Numbered from the stretch's first letter, positions 51,833-61,500 are shown. The stretch: 64,000 bases of DNA from CAYTYZ01 sp964442385 (GCA_964442385.1 CAYTYZ010000002.1:27609-91608), one strand, 5' to 3'. The notes: a model not told the origin generated them from the sequence alone. A program made the numbers and translations.

Positions 51833-53940
51833 TGCAACAATTTTGGTTAATTGCCTTATTTGATTCTACAGTGGCTCTACATTTGGTTGGAGTAGACCCA
51901 ACCACCAAGCAGGTCAAGGTTTTGGCCACAGGTTTGACTCAAGTGTGGTCGGGCGAACTAGACAAGTTGGTTCAAGCCGTAAATATATCCATGGATGGCT
52001 GTAGTCAGCTTCTGGGTGTACCACTTGGACCTGATGCTAAAAAAGCAGCTTTTATAGTTTCCCCTTATTGGGTAGGAGCTGATGGCAAAGTATTACCAGA
52101 TAAAAAGCAGATAATTGAGCAGATTTGTAAAAGCCTTGATCTACAACCTATGGGTTTTACCAGTTATGATGACGCTCTTGCCGAGTATTTTGCCAATCAA
52201 AACAAAGAGCCCATTAGTACTGTTTTGGTCCATATTTTCCAGTCATCTTTAATAGTGTCACTTGTCATTTCTTCAAAAATACGTCAAAGGCAAAATTTTC
52301 TTTTTGAAGATAGCAGTCAGTTTTCTCCAAAACTAGTAGAAGATGCCCTCTTTGGTTTAAAAGCTGCTGGAGTTTTACCTCCCGAAATTATCGTTTTTGG
52401 TGACAGCCTTGATCAAGCCCGCACGGATCTTTTAAGTAAATACCCCTGGCAAGCCAGACCAGGTAGGGAACTTTTCTCTCAACCACCTGTATTGAAAAAA
52501 TACATATCTTCTCAAATTGCCCAAATATACGCAGAATTTATTGTTGGACATTTGTATTCTGCTTTTACTCAAACTGTACCGCAGCCTCAATTTCCACCTT
52601 CAATATCTACACCACCGTCTTATTCAGAGGATCAGAGTGCAACAGAAACACAACCGGATGATCAAATTATGGAAGTGGATCCTGTCACATTTGGTTTTGG
52701 GCAGTCCAGTACCACTATTGTTCCAGAATATTCACCTTCTCCTAGATTTAGTTTCCGAATACCTCGTCTTCGCTTTCCTCAAAACCTCTCCTTCCCATTT
52801 TTATCCTCGTTTAAGCTATTTATCCCATTATTTCTTATAGCTGCCATATTTTCTGGATTGGTTTTTACCTCCAAAGTTGACATAACTCTTTTTGCAACAC
52901 CCCTGTCCATCAATAAGTCACAAAAAGTTACCCTTGACACGCAGACAAAATCCTTTGATCCCATTAAAAATACAATTCCAGCCCTTGTAAAAAATACTCA
53001 AATAGAAGTTAAGTCATCGCTTCCAGCAACAGGTAAAAAGGTTACCGGTGAGAAATCTAAAGGTGAAGTAATAATTTACAATAAATCTGAAAAATCTTTA
53101 ACTATCCTAAAAAATACGGTTCTAAAGGATGCCACTGGACGAAGATTTGTGCTATTAAACAACACCACAGTTTCTGGGTCCCAAGCCAATCTAGAGGCGG
53201 GTGTAATCAGCCTTGGTCAAACAAAAGTCATTGCCCAAGCTGAACTAATAGGTGCTGATGGTAATATTGCCAAAGACACGCCTCTTTCTTTTGATCCAAG
53301 TGTGGGTTCTGGCTTTTTGCTTGCCAAAGTCTCTCAACCTTTTACAGGAGGGGCCAGTAAGGACATTGTGGTTGTAAGCCGTGAAGACAAGCTTAAATTA
53401 GAAAAAGATTTAGCCCAAAAAATCAAAGACCAGCTTGATCAAAAGGTAAATGAGGAAAAAGGATCGCCAGATATTTTGAGTAGTACCCTTAGAATCGTTA
53501 AGGGAAAAACTGAATATAACCGTGAAATCGATGAGGAGGCAAGTCTGTTAGAAGGAACCCTTAATGCCACAGTTACAGCTTTATCTCTTTCTCAGAAGAT
53601 CAAAGAAGAACTAATATCAACCTATATTAGAGGTGCTCCGGATTACAGTGCAACCACCATCCAAGCCCAAGACATAAAAATATCGTTTACTTCAACCAGC
53701 TTAGATGATAAACAAGCGGTGGGTACCATAATATTTACAGGTAGTGCCATGCCAGAACTTAACCAATCTGAACTTAAAAAAGATTTGGTTTTTGTTTCTT
53801 ATTCTGATATTTCCGCCATACTTCAAAAAAATTCTTCCCGTATTTTTGATTACAAAATTACAAACGATAGTCCAATTTTAAAACTTATCAAAAGACTACC
53901 TGTACAAGTTAACAATATTAACCTGATCCCTTCGATTTAA
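51832..53940 (+). CDS. Membrane protein with PilM/ASKHA-like N-terminus and baseplate-J-like C-terminus
   Basis: A 702-residue protein. Residues 1-245 read like an actin-fold (ASKHA) protein such as PilM: alternating strands, FDSTVALHLVGVD at the start and a later IIVFGDSLDQ. A Pro-rich linker (about 250-320) leads to one TM helix (329-350). The exported part has GKKVTGEKSKGEVIIYNKSEKSLTILKNTVL-type beta repeats in pieces, resembling domains annotated as baseplate-J-like in Patescibacteria. This suggests a cytoplasmic scaffold linked to a surface structure. Fold assignments are tentative. A sortase follows 4 nt later. Confidence 0.5.
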   Translation: MQQFWLIALFDSTVALHLVGVDPTTKQVKVLATGLTQVWSGELDKLVQAVNISMDGCSQLLGVPLGPDAKKAAFIVSPYWVGADGKVLPDKKQIIEQICKSLDLQPMGFTSYDDALAEYFANQNKEPISTVLVHIFQSSLIVSLVISSKIRQRQNFLFEDSSQFSPKLVEDALFGLKAAGVLPPEIIVFGDSLDQARTDLLSKYPWQARPGRELFSQPPVLKKYISSQIAQIYAEFIVGHLYSAFTQTVPQPQFPPSISTPPSYSEDQSATETQPDDQIMEVDPVTFGFGQSSTTIVPEYSPSPRFSFRIPRLRFPQNLSFPFLSSFKLFIPLFLIAAIFSGLVFTSKVDITLFATPLSINKSQKVTLDTQTKSFDPIKNTIPALVKNTQIEVKSSLPATGKKVTGEKSKGEVIIYNKSEKSLTILKNTVLKDATGRRFVLLNNTTVSGSQANLEAGVISLGQTKVIAQAELIGADGNIAKDTPLSFDPSVGSGFLLAKVSQPFTGGASKDIVVVSREDKLKLEKDLAQKIKDQLDQKVNEEKGSPDILSSTLRIVKGKTEYNREIDEEASLLEGTLNATVTALSLSQKIKEELISTYIRGAPDYSATTIQAQDIKISFTSTSLDDKQAVGTIIFTGSAMPELNQSELKKDLVFVSYSDISAILQKNSSRIFDYKITNDSPILKLIKRLPVQVNNINLIPSI

Positions 53941-53944
53941 AATA

Positions 53945-54646
53945 ATGGGGAAAATTTACCTTAAGTACTCGCCAAGCAACCAGCCCAAACGAGTTGTCAA
54001 TAAAAAATATATTGCCTATATTATGTTTAGTTTAGGTGCTTTTATATTACTTCAAGCCATAGTTCCAATCCTGAGATTTCAAATTTTCAATGGTGCTTTT
54101 AGGCCAATTTTAAGTCCCATTTCAGGCCAACAAGTCTTGGGAGACTCAACGACCGACTATACTCAACTTAGCAATTGGTTTCAGTCTCCCTCTGGTGAAA
54201 AAATCAGCCAAGGAGTACTAGACGCGCCTATTCAAAAAACCTACAAACTAACCATTCCAAAGCTTAAAATTGAAGATGCAGTGGTAACAATCGGTAGCCA
54301 AGATTTAGCCCACAGTCTAATCCAATATCAAGATACTGCCCTCCCTGGACAACTTGGTGGACCTGTAATTTTTGGTCATTCCGTTTTGCCTCAATTTTTT
54401 AACCCCAAAAACTACATGACCATCTTTTCAACCATGTACAAACTCAAAGCTGGCGACGAGATATTCATAGACTATGACTCGATAAAGTATCGTTATAAAA
54501 TTGATGATATTTATGAAACCGAAGCCTCGGATTTGTCTGTGCTAGAACAGAGATTTGACGGTAAATATCTCACTGTTGTTACTTGTCACCCTCCCGGAAC
54601 TTACCTTAGAAGATTAGTTGTTAAAGCTAGTATTGTCGACTACTAG
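53945..54646 (+). CDS. Sortase
   Basis: A 233-residue membrane-bound transpeptidase: TM helix at 22-43, then the sortase beta-barrel starting YKLTIPKLKI. The active site is complete: H145 in FGHS, C214 in VTCHPP, and R222/R223 in LRRL. It is expected to cleave LPxTG-type signals and join surface proteins to the wall or to each other. Candidate substrates are at 131, 1487 and 58512. The class is unclear; the TCHPPG around Cys resembles class D/E enzymes. Confidence 0.92.
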   Translation: MGKIYLKYSPSNQPKRVVNKKYIAYIMFSLGAFILLQAIVPILRFQIFNGAFRPILSPISGQQVLGDSTTDYTQLSNWFQSPSGEKISQGVLDAPIQKTYKLTIPKLKIEDAVVTIGSQDLAHSLIQYQDTALPGQLGGPVIFGHSVLPQFFNPKNYMTIFSTMYKLKAGDEIFIDYDSIKYRYKIDDIYETEASDLSVLEQRFDGKYLTVVTCHPPGTYLRRLVVKASIVDY

Positions 54647-54673
54647 TCGAATTATTAATCGAACCATAAATAT

Positions 54674-55045
54674 ATGAATCTACTAGGTATTGACTTCGGC
54701 CAAAAAAATATAGGTGTAGCCATATCCGTAATGAATATAATTCAGCCATTGCAAGTTTTACCACACAATTCCAATATAATTATTAATCTTAAGAAAGTAA
54801 TTTCAGATTATCAAATACAAAAACTTATCTTGGGTTACACCCAAAGTAAAAATCTGCCGGCAATTAAAAAATTTCAAAAATTATTGGAACTTGGATTGCA
54901 ACTACCCGTTGAGCTAGTTGATGAAAATCTTAGTACCAAAGAAGCCCAAGCTATCGTCAAAACCAACCGAAACTTCAAGAAAAAGTACCTAAAAGAGACA
55001 GTCGATGCCCAGGCCGCCGCCGTGCTCCTTTCCCGCTTTGTTTGA
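54674..55045 (+). CDS. ruvX: RuvX/YqgF-family Holliday-junction resolvase-like RNase
   Basis: A 123-residue RNase H-fold protein opening LGIDFGQKNIGVAIS, with the conserved VELVDENLSTKEAQ and a C-terminal VDAQAAAVLL. Aspartates D6 and the ones in VDE and VDA form the expected metal site. YqgF proteins act in 16S rRNA 5' maturation, with a proposed resolvase role. Length slightly under the usual 140. Confidence 0.9.
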   Translation: MNLLGIDFGQKNIGVAISVMNIIQPLQVLPHNSNIIINLKKVISDYQIQKLILGYTQSKNLPAIKKFQKLLELGLQLPVELVDENLSTKEAQAIVKTNRNFKKKYLKETVDAQAAAVLLSRFV

Positions 55046-55069
55046 CTTTTATAACATTAATTGTAGAAT
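55042..55069 (+). promoter_or_regulatory. Promoter of the lipoprotein gene
   Basis: TTGACT (55042-55047), a 16-nt spacer and TAGAAT (55064-55069), 6 nt before ATG 55076. Implies a leaderless mRNA. The -35 overlaps the ruvX stop. Confidence 0.65.
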
Positions 55070-55075
55070 GTCCAC

Positions 55076-55423
55076 ATGATAAATAAAATTGACCTACCAA
55101 AAAGATTTGCTGCATTTTCTTTGGCCGCTGCGGTTGGACTTTCAGGCTGCGGGGCACCCCCGACTCCAAACCCTGTATCAAGAGAACTAAGTGGAAAACT
55201 CCATGTTTACCATCCAGGGCCTAAGATTGTTAATTACCTAGAAGCCACGTTGGCAACTCAAAATGGACCTGTTACTGGTTCTCTTAGGGTTACCGATATG
55301 GAATATCTAGCCACAGAAGCCGGGGTTACTGGTTTTGACCAGACACAGGGTAAGGTTATGCTAGTAAGGTGCAGGTTCGAATATAATAAATTTGAAGATT
55401 GTGCCCCCGAAAGCGGCAGATAG
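55076..55423 (+). CDS. Small lipoprotein
   Basis: A 115-residue protein with a type II signal peptide: basic start, hydrophobic FAAFSLAAAVGL and lipobox LSGC (Cys at 25). A Pro-rich spacer is followed by a small beta-rich domain with two cysteines (VRCRFEYNKFEDC). It would be lipid-anchored on the outer face of the membrane. No family recognised. Confidence 0.65.
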   Translation: MINKIDLPKRFAAFSLAAAVGLSGCGAPPTPNPVSRELSGKLHVYHPGPKIVNYLEATLATQNGPVTGSLRVTDMEYLATEAGVTGFDQTQGKVMLVRCRFEYNKFEDCAPESGR

Positions 55424-55457
55424 TTCAAGCAAAATCCCTTTGCGCTGTTAAATTTGT

Positions 55458-55463
55458 TAAAAT
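55458..55463 (+). promoter_or_regulatory. -10 box of the zinc-ribbon gene
   Basis: TAAAAT lies 5 nt before ATG 55469, at leaderless spacing; this decides against an upstream in-frame TTG (55454). Confidence 0.4.
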
Positions 55464-55468
55464 ACTTT

Positions 55469-55666
55469 ATGTATAAAAAACTAATTCATCCCTTGCAAAT
55501 GTGGCTTTTGTCCCAAGGTCGGTGTGTAGGTTGTGGCAGTCCAATTGCCCAAGGTGTTGCAAATGAAACCAAAGGTCATACTGTAGTTAAATGTCCCAAA
55601 TGCACCAGACTATTTGTCAAAGAGTCAGACGGAAAGTTTCGACGCGCTCTTCAAGAAGAAGTCTAG
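55469..55666 (+). CDS. Small zinc-ribbon protein
   Basis: A 65-residue protein with two CxxC pairs (CVGCGSP and CPKCTRL) about 28 residues apart, forming a zinc ribbon. The family is not specifically recognised; similar small ribbons are found as regulators or RNA-binding proteins. ATG 55469 is preferred over TTG 55454 because of the -10 position. It precedes mltG by 3 nt. Confidence 0.65.
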   Translation: MYKKLIHPLQMWLLSQGRCVGCGSPIAQGVANETKGHTVVKCPKCTRLFVKESDGKFRRALQEEV

Positions 55667-55669
55667 TCT

Positions 55670-56584
55670 ATGAAGCTAATTTCTTTCGTTCTTGGGCTAC
55701 TACTGGTTATTTTTGGTGTTCTTTTTGCTCTTTATTCCTATTATTTACAACCCCTTTCTACTTCAGCCAAAAAAATAAATTTTGCAGTTAATACCGGAGA
55801 TTCTGTCAAAAGTATTGCTGCCAGATTAGAAGATAATGGTTATATTAAGTCTAAATATGTATTTATCATCCACTCTAGACTTTTAGGGCTAGCCGGAAAA
55901 TTACAAGCTGGCAATTTTCGCCTTTCGTCTGCTCAAAGTACCTCTGATATTATACGTACCCTTTCAGAAAAAGGTACCAAGGATATTTGGATACGTATAC
56001 CCGAAGGAAGCCGCAATGAAGAGCTGGATTTACCCTATAACAAGGATGAATTTTTAATTAAATCTAAAACAGGCAAGCTATTTCCTGACAGCTACTTAGT
56101 GCCAGATTTTTACTCTCTAGATGAATTTCTATCTATGGTAGATAAAAACTATTTAGAAAAAACTAAAGGCCTGAATATTAGCGAATCTGATCTAATATTA
56201 GCCTCGCTCGTGGAAAGAGAAGGGCAAACTCTGGATGACAAAAAAATAATTGCCGGAATTCTAAAAAATAGACTTGAAGCGGGCATCGCTTTACAAGTTG
56301 ATGCCTCGGCTCAATATGCCAGAGATTCCATGCGACCATTGCCTAGAAAGTTTTGGACCCCTCCCACCCAAAAAGATTTAAAAATAAGTTCGCCATACAA
56401 TACCTATATCAAACCTGGGCTACCTCCTTCTCCAATTTGCAATCCAAGTTTAAACTCGCTGATAGCCGTAACATCACCTACCCCATCGGACTTTCTGTTT
56501 TATATTCACGACCCAAGTGGTGAGCCCCATTATGCTAAAACTCTTATCGAGCACAACCAGAATATAGCCAAATACCTACGATAA
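55670..56584 (+). CDS. mltG: Endolytic murein transglycosylase MltG
   Basis: A 304-residue YceG/MltG protein: N-terminal TM (about 3-22), LysM-like domain, then catalytic region ASLVEREGQ with E182/E184, ILKNRLEAGIALQVDASAQYA and SPYNTYIKPGLPPSPICNPS. It cuts nascent glycan strands and sets their length. The NTGDSVKSIAARLEDNGYI stretch matches the family's first domain. It converges with miaB 3 nt downstream. Confidence 0.93.
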   Translation: MKLISFVLGLLLVIFGVLFALYSYYLQPLSTSAKKINFAVNTGDSVKSIAARLEDNGYIKSKYVFIIHSRLLGLAGKLQAGNFRLSSAQSTSDIIRTLSEKGTKDIWIRIPEGSRNEELDLPYNKDEFLIKSKTGKLFPDSYLVPDFYSLDEFLSMVDKNYLEKTKGLNISESDLILASLVEREGQTLDDKKIIAGILKNRLEAGIALQVDASAQYARDSMRPLPRKFWTPPTQKDLKISSPYNTYIKPGLPPSPICNPSLNSLIAVTSPTPSDFLFYIHDPSGEPHYAKTLIEHNQNIAKYLR

Positions 56585-56587
56585 TAA

Positions 56588-57703
56588 TCAAGGGTGTTCA
56601 AAATGGTTTATTTCAATATCAGCCCGTTTCCAACGTTCATGCTTTACTTCACTTGGCACATCATCCGGATAATTTTTTTGCGAAAAAGTACCTATCCTTG
56701 GTGAATATTTATTCAAATATACCATTTTATAACCAACGGTTTGACACAGCTTTACCGTATTTTGGAACTGCTCTTCTGTTTCACCAGAAAACCCAATAAT
56801 TACATCAGTGGTAAACTCCACTCCCTCTACTTTTTCTCTAATTTTATTTACTAATTCCAGATAGTCGGCTGCACTGTAAGCTCGTTTCATCTTAGCCAGC
56901 ATGGCATCATCGCCAGATTGTACCGGGAGGTGAAGCAATCTATCTATATTTTTATTACTAGCAATTACTTCAATTAGCTCATCTGAAAAATCCCATGGAT
57001 TACTTGATACAAAACTTACTTTTTCAAACCCCATCTGGGCTACTTCCTCTAAAAGCTTGGGGAAGAGAGTCGTAAATCTAGTTTTGCCCATATGTCGCTT
57101 AAGAACTTTTTGCAGTACCAAATCGTTTCCATAAGAATTTACGTTTTGACCTATTAAAACAATTTCTTTAAAACCAGCTTCTTTAGCCTTTTTGGCTTCA
57201 GTTATCACCTCATCATATGGTCTAGACACTTCCTTGCCCCTGGCCATTGGCACAATACAAAAAGCACAGTAGTTGTTACAACCTGTAGAAATTGTCACCA
57301 TGGCAGCTCGTTTTTTATCTCTTAGAGGATCTAACTGGAAACTAATATCTTTAATAGATAAAAACTCGGATACTTGAGGAAACTTTTTATACAGCTCGGC
57401 TAGTTTCTGTTCCTTTTCTTCTGGGCGTTGACTATTATGTGCCACGCCTGGTAGGCACCCTGTAACCACGATTTTTATATCTTTTTTTTGTTCTTTTCTA
57501 TAAATATCAATGTTATTTATCAGTCCATAAGCCCTATTTTCAGCTGATTCCCGCACAATACAGGTGTTAATTATGACTGTATTAGCTTCTTTCCATTCAG
57601 AGGCTTCAATCATGCCTAATTCGCTATAATAGGCCTTGACTCGCTCAGAGTCTGATTGATTTTGAATACAGCCAAAGGTTTGTATAAAAAATGACTTTTG
57701 CAC
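56588..57703 (-). CDS. miaB: tRNA-2-methylthio-N6-threonyl/isopentenyl adenosine methylthiotransferase (MiaB-like), TRAM-less
   Basis: A 371-residue radical-SAM methylthiotransferase. The UPF0004 cysteines are in TFGCIQNQSDSE, NTCIVRESAE and TGCLPG. The radical-SAM cluster is GCNNYCAFCIVP. The GTG at 57703 is taken as start because TATAAT lies 6 nt upstream and the family begins at this point. The protein ends soon after YSPRIGTFSQ, so the C-terminal TRAM RNA-binding domain of about 60 residues is missing. MiaB is preferred over MtaB on the basis of these motifs, but not certain. Confidence 0.85.
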   Translation of the reverse strand: MQKSFFIQTFGCIQNQSDSERVKAYYSELGMIEASEWKEANTVIINTCIVRESAENRAYGLINNIDIYRKEQKKDIKIVVTGCLPGVAHNSQRPEEKEQKLAELYKKFPQVSEFLSIKDISFQLDPLRDKKRAAMVTISTGCNNYCAFCIVPMARGKEVSRPYDEVITEAKKAKEAGFKEIVLIGQNVNSYGNDLVLQKVLKRHMGKTRFTTLFPKLLEEVAQMGFEKVSFVSSNPWDFSDELIEVIASNKNIDRLLHLPVQSGDDAMLAKMKRAYSAADYLELVNKIREKVEGVEFTTDVIIGFSGETEEQFQNTVKLCQTVGYKMVYLNKYSPRIGTFSQKNYPDDVPSEVKHERWKRADIEINHFEHP

Positions 57704-57709
57704 GTTGCA

Positions 57710-57733
57710 ATTATATCCTATTCTATCTATTCT
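57710..57733. promoter_or_regulatory. Divergent leaderless promoters of miaB and the VWC-like gene
   Basis: Minus-strand TATAAT (57715-57710) lies 6 nt before the miaB GTG. Plus-strand TATTCT (57728-57733) lies 6 nt before ATG 57740. Both fit in a 36-nt spacer. Confidence 0.5.
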
Positions 57734-57739
57734 TATGAT

Positions 57740-58426
57740 ATGAGTGCAGCTACGGGTCCCTATCAAGACATACTAAAGAAATATGCAGACTCCAAAAATA
57801 AAGTTGAGATATTACCTCTCTCTCCACCACGTCCTCCCCTTGTCATAGAAGAAACTCCCATCCTTCCCACCAATGGACCCCTTCCGGCCAATCTTGCGGC
57901 TTCACTTACTCCGGAACTAAAGGCGCCTGAGCCATTAATTGAAAAACCTAATCCAACCATCAAACAACCAATAACCGAACCAGCAACTTCCACAGGAAAT
58001 ATTTTTAAAATTACCACCATTGTTACTTTTGTTGTTATGTTGGTTTTTCTTGCCCTAAATTTATCTGCTCTATATCAAAAACAAAACGTCAAAAATTCTC
58101 TTGATGCCCTTCCCAGAATTACTCCTACTATTCCTGCTCCTAGTCCAGCTCCTACTTGCCTAGCTGGGGATAAAACTTATGCAGTCTACGAGATTTTTGA
58201 AGCGGCTGATGGATCCAGTTGCAGCTGTAAACCTAATTTAAATATTGACTGTGGCAAGCCACAGCCCACCACCAAAGCTTCTACACCCTCTGCCCAAAAA
58301 TCACCCGTCTGTTCTTATGCAGGCAAACAATACCAAGTGGGGGAAAGCTACAAACAAGACTGCAATACTTGCTTGTGTCTTGAAGACGGCCTACCTTCAT
58401 GTACCAAAGTTGCTTGTAAAAAATAA
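57740..58426 (+). CDS. Membrane protein with VWC-like cysteine-rich C-terminus
   Basis: A 228-residue protein: Pro-rich cytoplasmic part (about 1-85), a TM helix (about 90-112), a Pro/Thr linker and an extracytoplasmic domain with ten cysteines. The end reads CSYAGKQYQVGESYKQDCN followed by TCLCLEDG and a CTKVACKK tail, which has the spacing of von Willebrand factor C (chordin-like) domains: C-x-x-x-G-x-x-Y, CNxCxC, C-x-x-x-xC. A preceding CLAGDKTYAVYEIF unit is a diverged copy. Such domains mediate protein binding. I start at ATG 57740. Confidence 0.65.
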   Translation: MSAATGPYQDILKKYADSKNKVEILPLSPPRPPLVIEETPILPTNGPLPANLAASLTPELKAPEPLIEKPNPTIKQPITEPATSTGNIFKITTIVTFVVMLVFLALNLSALYQKQNVKNSLDALPRITPTIPAPSPAPTCLAGDKTYAVYEIFEAADGSSCSCKPNLNIDCGKPQPTTKASTPSAQKSPVCSYAGKQYQVGESYKQDCNTCLCLEDGLPSCTKVACKK

Positions 58427-58450
58427 TTCTTCCACAATTAAAACAACTTG

Positions 58451-58478
58451 TTGTTTAATAGAATTTATTTAGTATAAT
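58451..58478 (+). promoter_or_regulatory. Promoter of the giant surface-protein gene
   Basis: TTGTTT (58451-58456), a 16-nt spacer and TATAAT (58473-58478). Transcription should begin near 58485, within the first arm of a hairpin. Confidence 0.65.
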
Positions 58479-58481
58479 GCG

Positions 58482-58509
58482 CCTGTAAACCATTTTTATG
58501 GATTACAGG
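58482..58509 (+). promoter_or_regulatory. 5'-end hairpin before the giant gene
   Basis: CCTGTAAACCAT (58482-58493) and ATGGATTACAGG (58498-58509) pair over 12 positions with one mismatch and a TTTT loop, ending 2 nt before ATG 58512. A five-codon frame starting at 58498 (MDYRT) overlaps the start codon. It may stabilise the mRNA or control initiation. Confidence 0.6.
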
Positions 58510-58511
58510 AC

Positions 58512-61500
58512 ATGACAAATGCTATAAGCAGGTATAGTTTAATTCAAAAGATCGGTCTTCTTTCGTGTCAACTTTCTCTTATTATAAACAATTTTTTACC
58601 TATTGTTTATCTTTCTCCAAGTCTAACTTATGCTCAAGAAACTACCCCATCTCAAGAAGTTAAAGTAACTATAGCCCCCACACTCGAACAAGAAAATACG
58701 CCTGTCCTTGTCGAACCAACCGTCGAACCAACCAATGTTCCTACTATTGAACCAACCGTCGAACCAACAGTAGAGCCATCTATTGACCCAACAATTACCC
58801 CAGTTATAGAACCAACATCTATCGCTACTCCCGAAGCCACACCTATACTTACAGTCACACTTTCACCCGAAAATACCTCTGAACCAAATGCCAGCTCAAC
58901 CTCTATTATACCTCAAATCAGCCCAACCCTAATTCCCACTATAACAATTGTTCCAACTCAGGTACCCATAGATGGGCATGTCAAAACTACTGTAGTTGAA
59001 AGTTATTCATGTCGAGCTGATTCTCTTAATGGCTGTCTAATATCAGATAAGCCAGACTACTCTCCAACTGATGTTGCTCTGATTACTGGCTATGGCTTTA
59101 TGCCAGATACTGAATATTTACTTCGCATAACCTCTTCTGATGAACCTGCTGTATTATATGAAAAAATAATACGTAGCGATGAGCAGGGTAGCTTTTCATA
59201 TAGTTACCAACTCGACGGAAATTATCGACCTAATTATAGCGTAAATCTTACCGATCTTTCGGGTGTAATCCTAGCTTCTACCACCTTTACTGATAGTCGA
59301 TCTGTAAATAGTGCCACCCTAAATGGTTCTTCAACAGTTTCCGTTTTAGCAAATGCCACTATAAGTGCTGCTGTAACAGTAAACCACACAGGTTCTGATA
59401 ATAATTGGCGCTCCACTGGTTGGAGGATTGGAACAAGCGGAAGTTTTACATGTGTAAACCACAACGACCACAACAGCGACGGAACTCAAACGGAAACTTT
59501 TAATGTAACTGCACCATCTTCTACGGGTGTTTATACCATTCAATTTGTAGCCTACAGCAATAACACTTGTAACTCAGGAGCAAGTTCAACCTTTGGTCTG
59601 GTAAATTCAATTACCGTCTATACACCTCCAAAACTAAAAGTAGTTAAAATTGTTCAAAATGGTACCTCAGGCGCCACCACCATTGCCTCTGCTTTCCAAA
59701 TGAAAGTTGATGGAAACAATGTTTCTCAAAATATCTCCAATACCCAAACATTGGGAAGTCACACAATTACTGAAACAGGCCCAGCTGGTTATACTGCCAC
59801 ATATTCAGCCTCTTGTCCCGGGGGAGTTGTCAATCTAGGGGCAGGTGACGACAAAACTTGTACTGTAACAAATACTGCTATTGCACCTAAATTAACAATA
59901 ACTAAAATAGTTTCCGGAGGTTCAGCCCAAGTATCTGACTTTACTCTCAAAGCCAATCAAACCACCCTAAGTAGTGGAGTCAAAACCAGTCTGAGTATTG
60001 GTACTTACACCATATCGGAGACACCCAGTTCCAATGGCAGTGGTTATACTGGAACTATTCTTTGTAATGGCCAAGCAACCAATTCCATAACTTTAGCTCT
60101 AGGTGATGATAAGAGTTGTACGATCACTAATACTCGAGACACAGGTGCTCTAAGAGTTCACAAACAAGTCGACAACGACGGCAATGGGTCCTTTGAAATA
60201 ACTTCCGATTCAAGCGCTAACAATTTGGGCTTCAGATGGGGCATAGTTTCAACGCCATCCAACAACACCACTAACTTCGGTAGTTCCGTAACTCTCAATA
60301 CCGGTACAACCACTGTCTATGAAAATTCAGTCTCTGGATATCATTTTGTAGGTTGGTTCACAAGTAATAATAATGAAGATGATGAAGATCAAATATATAG
60401 TTGCACCAATCCCCAGGGAACGACGCTACCAATATCAGTTTCTATAACTAAAGGAAATACTACCCAAATAACTCTGTGTAATGCTCGTGACAATGGAAAA
60501 ATAAAAATAGTTAAAAATACAATCGGTGGTAATGGAACTTTTAACTTTACCACCGCAGGTCTCTCTAATTTTTCCTTAACCACGTCTAACAATTCAAGCG
60601 ACATAACTTTCTCGGATCTATTAATCAGTGGCAGCTATTCAGTGTCTGAAACTGTTCAAACAGACTGGGACTTAACCAGTTCCAGCTGCGACCACGGAAC
60701 ACCATCGAGCATCACTGTTTTGGCCGGTCAAATCACTACCTGTACTTTTACTAATACTAAAAAAGCTACTTTAACCTTGGTTAAAAATGTAAATAATAAC
60801 TTTGGTGGTTCTGCTTTGAATACATCATGGACATTATCAGCCATTGGGCCAACCTCTATTTCCGGAGTTTCCGGAAATTCTTCAATTACAAATGCTCAAG
60901 TTAAAAGTGGAACTTATACACTCACTGAGTCTGAAGGACCCACAGGCTACAATGCCAACTCATGGTCATGTACCAACGCGGTTACTGTCACGAATGGTCA
61001 AATTACTTTAACTCCAGGCCAGAATACTATTTGCACTATCACCAACGACGATATCCAGCCCAAGCTTACTATTACCAAAGTCGTTATCAACGACAATGGT
61101 GGTACTAAAAAAGTTAGTAATTTTCCATTATTTATCAACGATACCCAGATTACTTCTGGAGCTCAAAATTTACTCAATGTTGGCTCTTACACAATTTCTG
61201 AAACCGCTGATTCTGGCTATACTTCCAGTATTACAGGTGATTGTACCCCAAACGGCTCAGTTACCCTGGTATCTGGTGACGTCAAGTCTTGCACTATCAC
61301 CAACAACGACAAACCAGCCACATTGATAGTCAAGAAAGTCATCCTTGATAACCAAAGGGGTACTAAATCTTATTCGGATTTTTCTTTTCAGGTTAACGAT
61401 ACTGAAACAACTGCATTTGAAGAAGATGGTCAAAACGATCTAACTATTGATGCGGGAGTCTACACTGTTACCGAACCAGCAGTTTCTGGTTATACCACAA

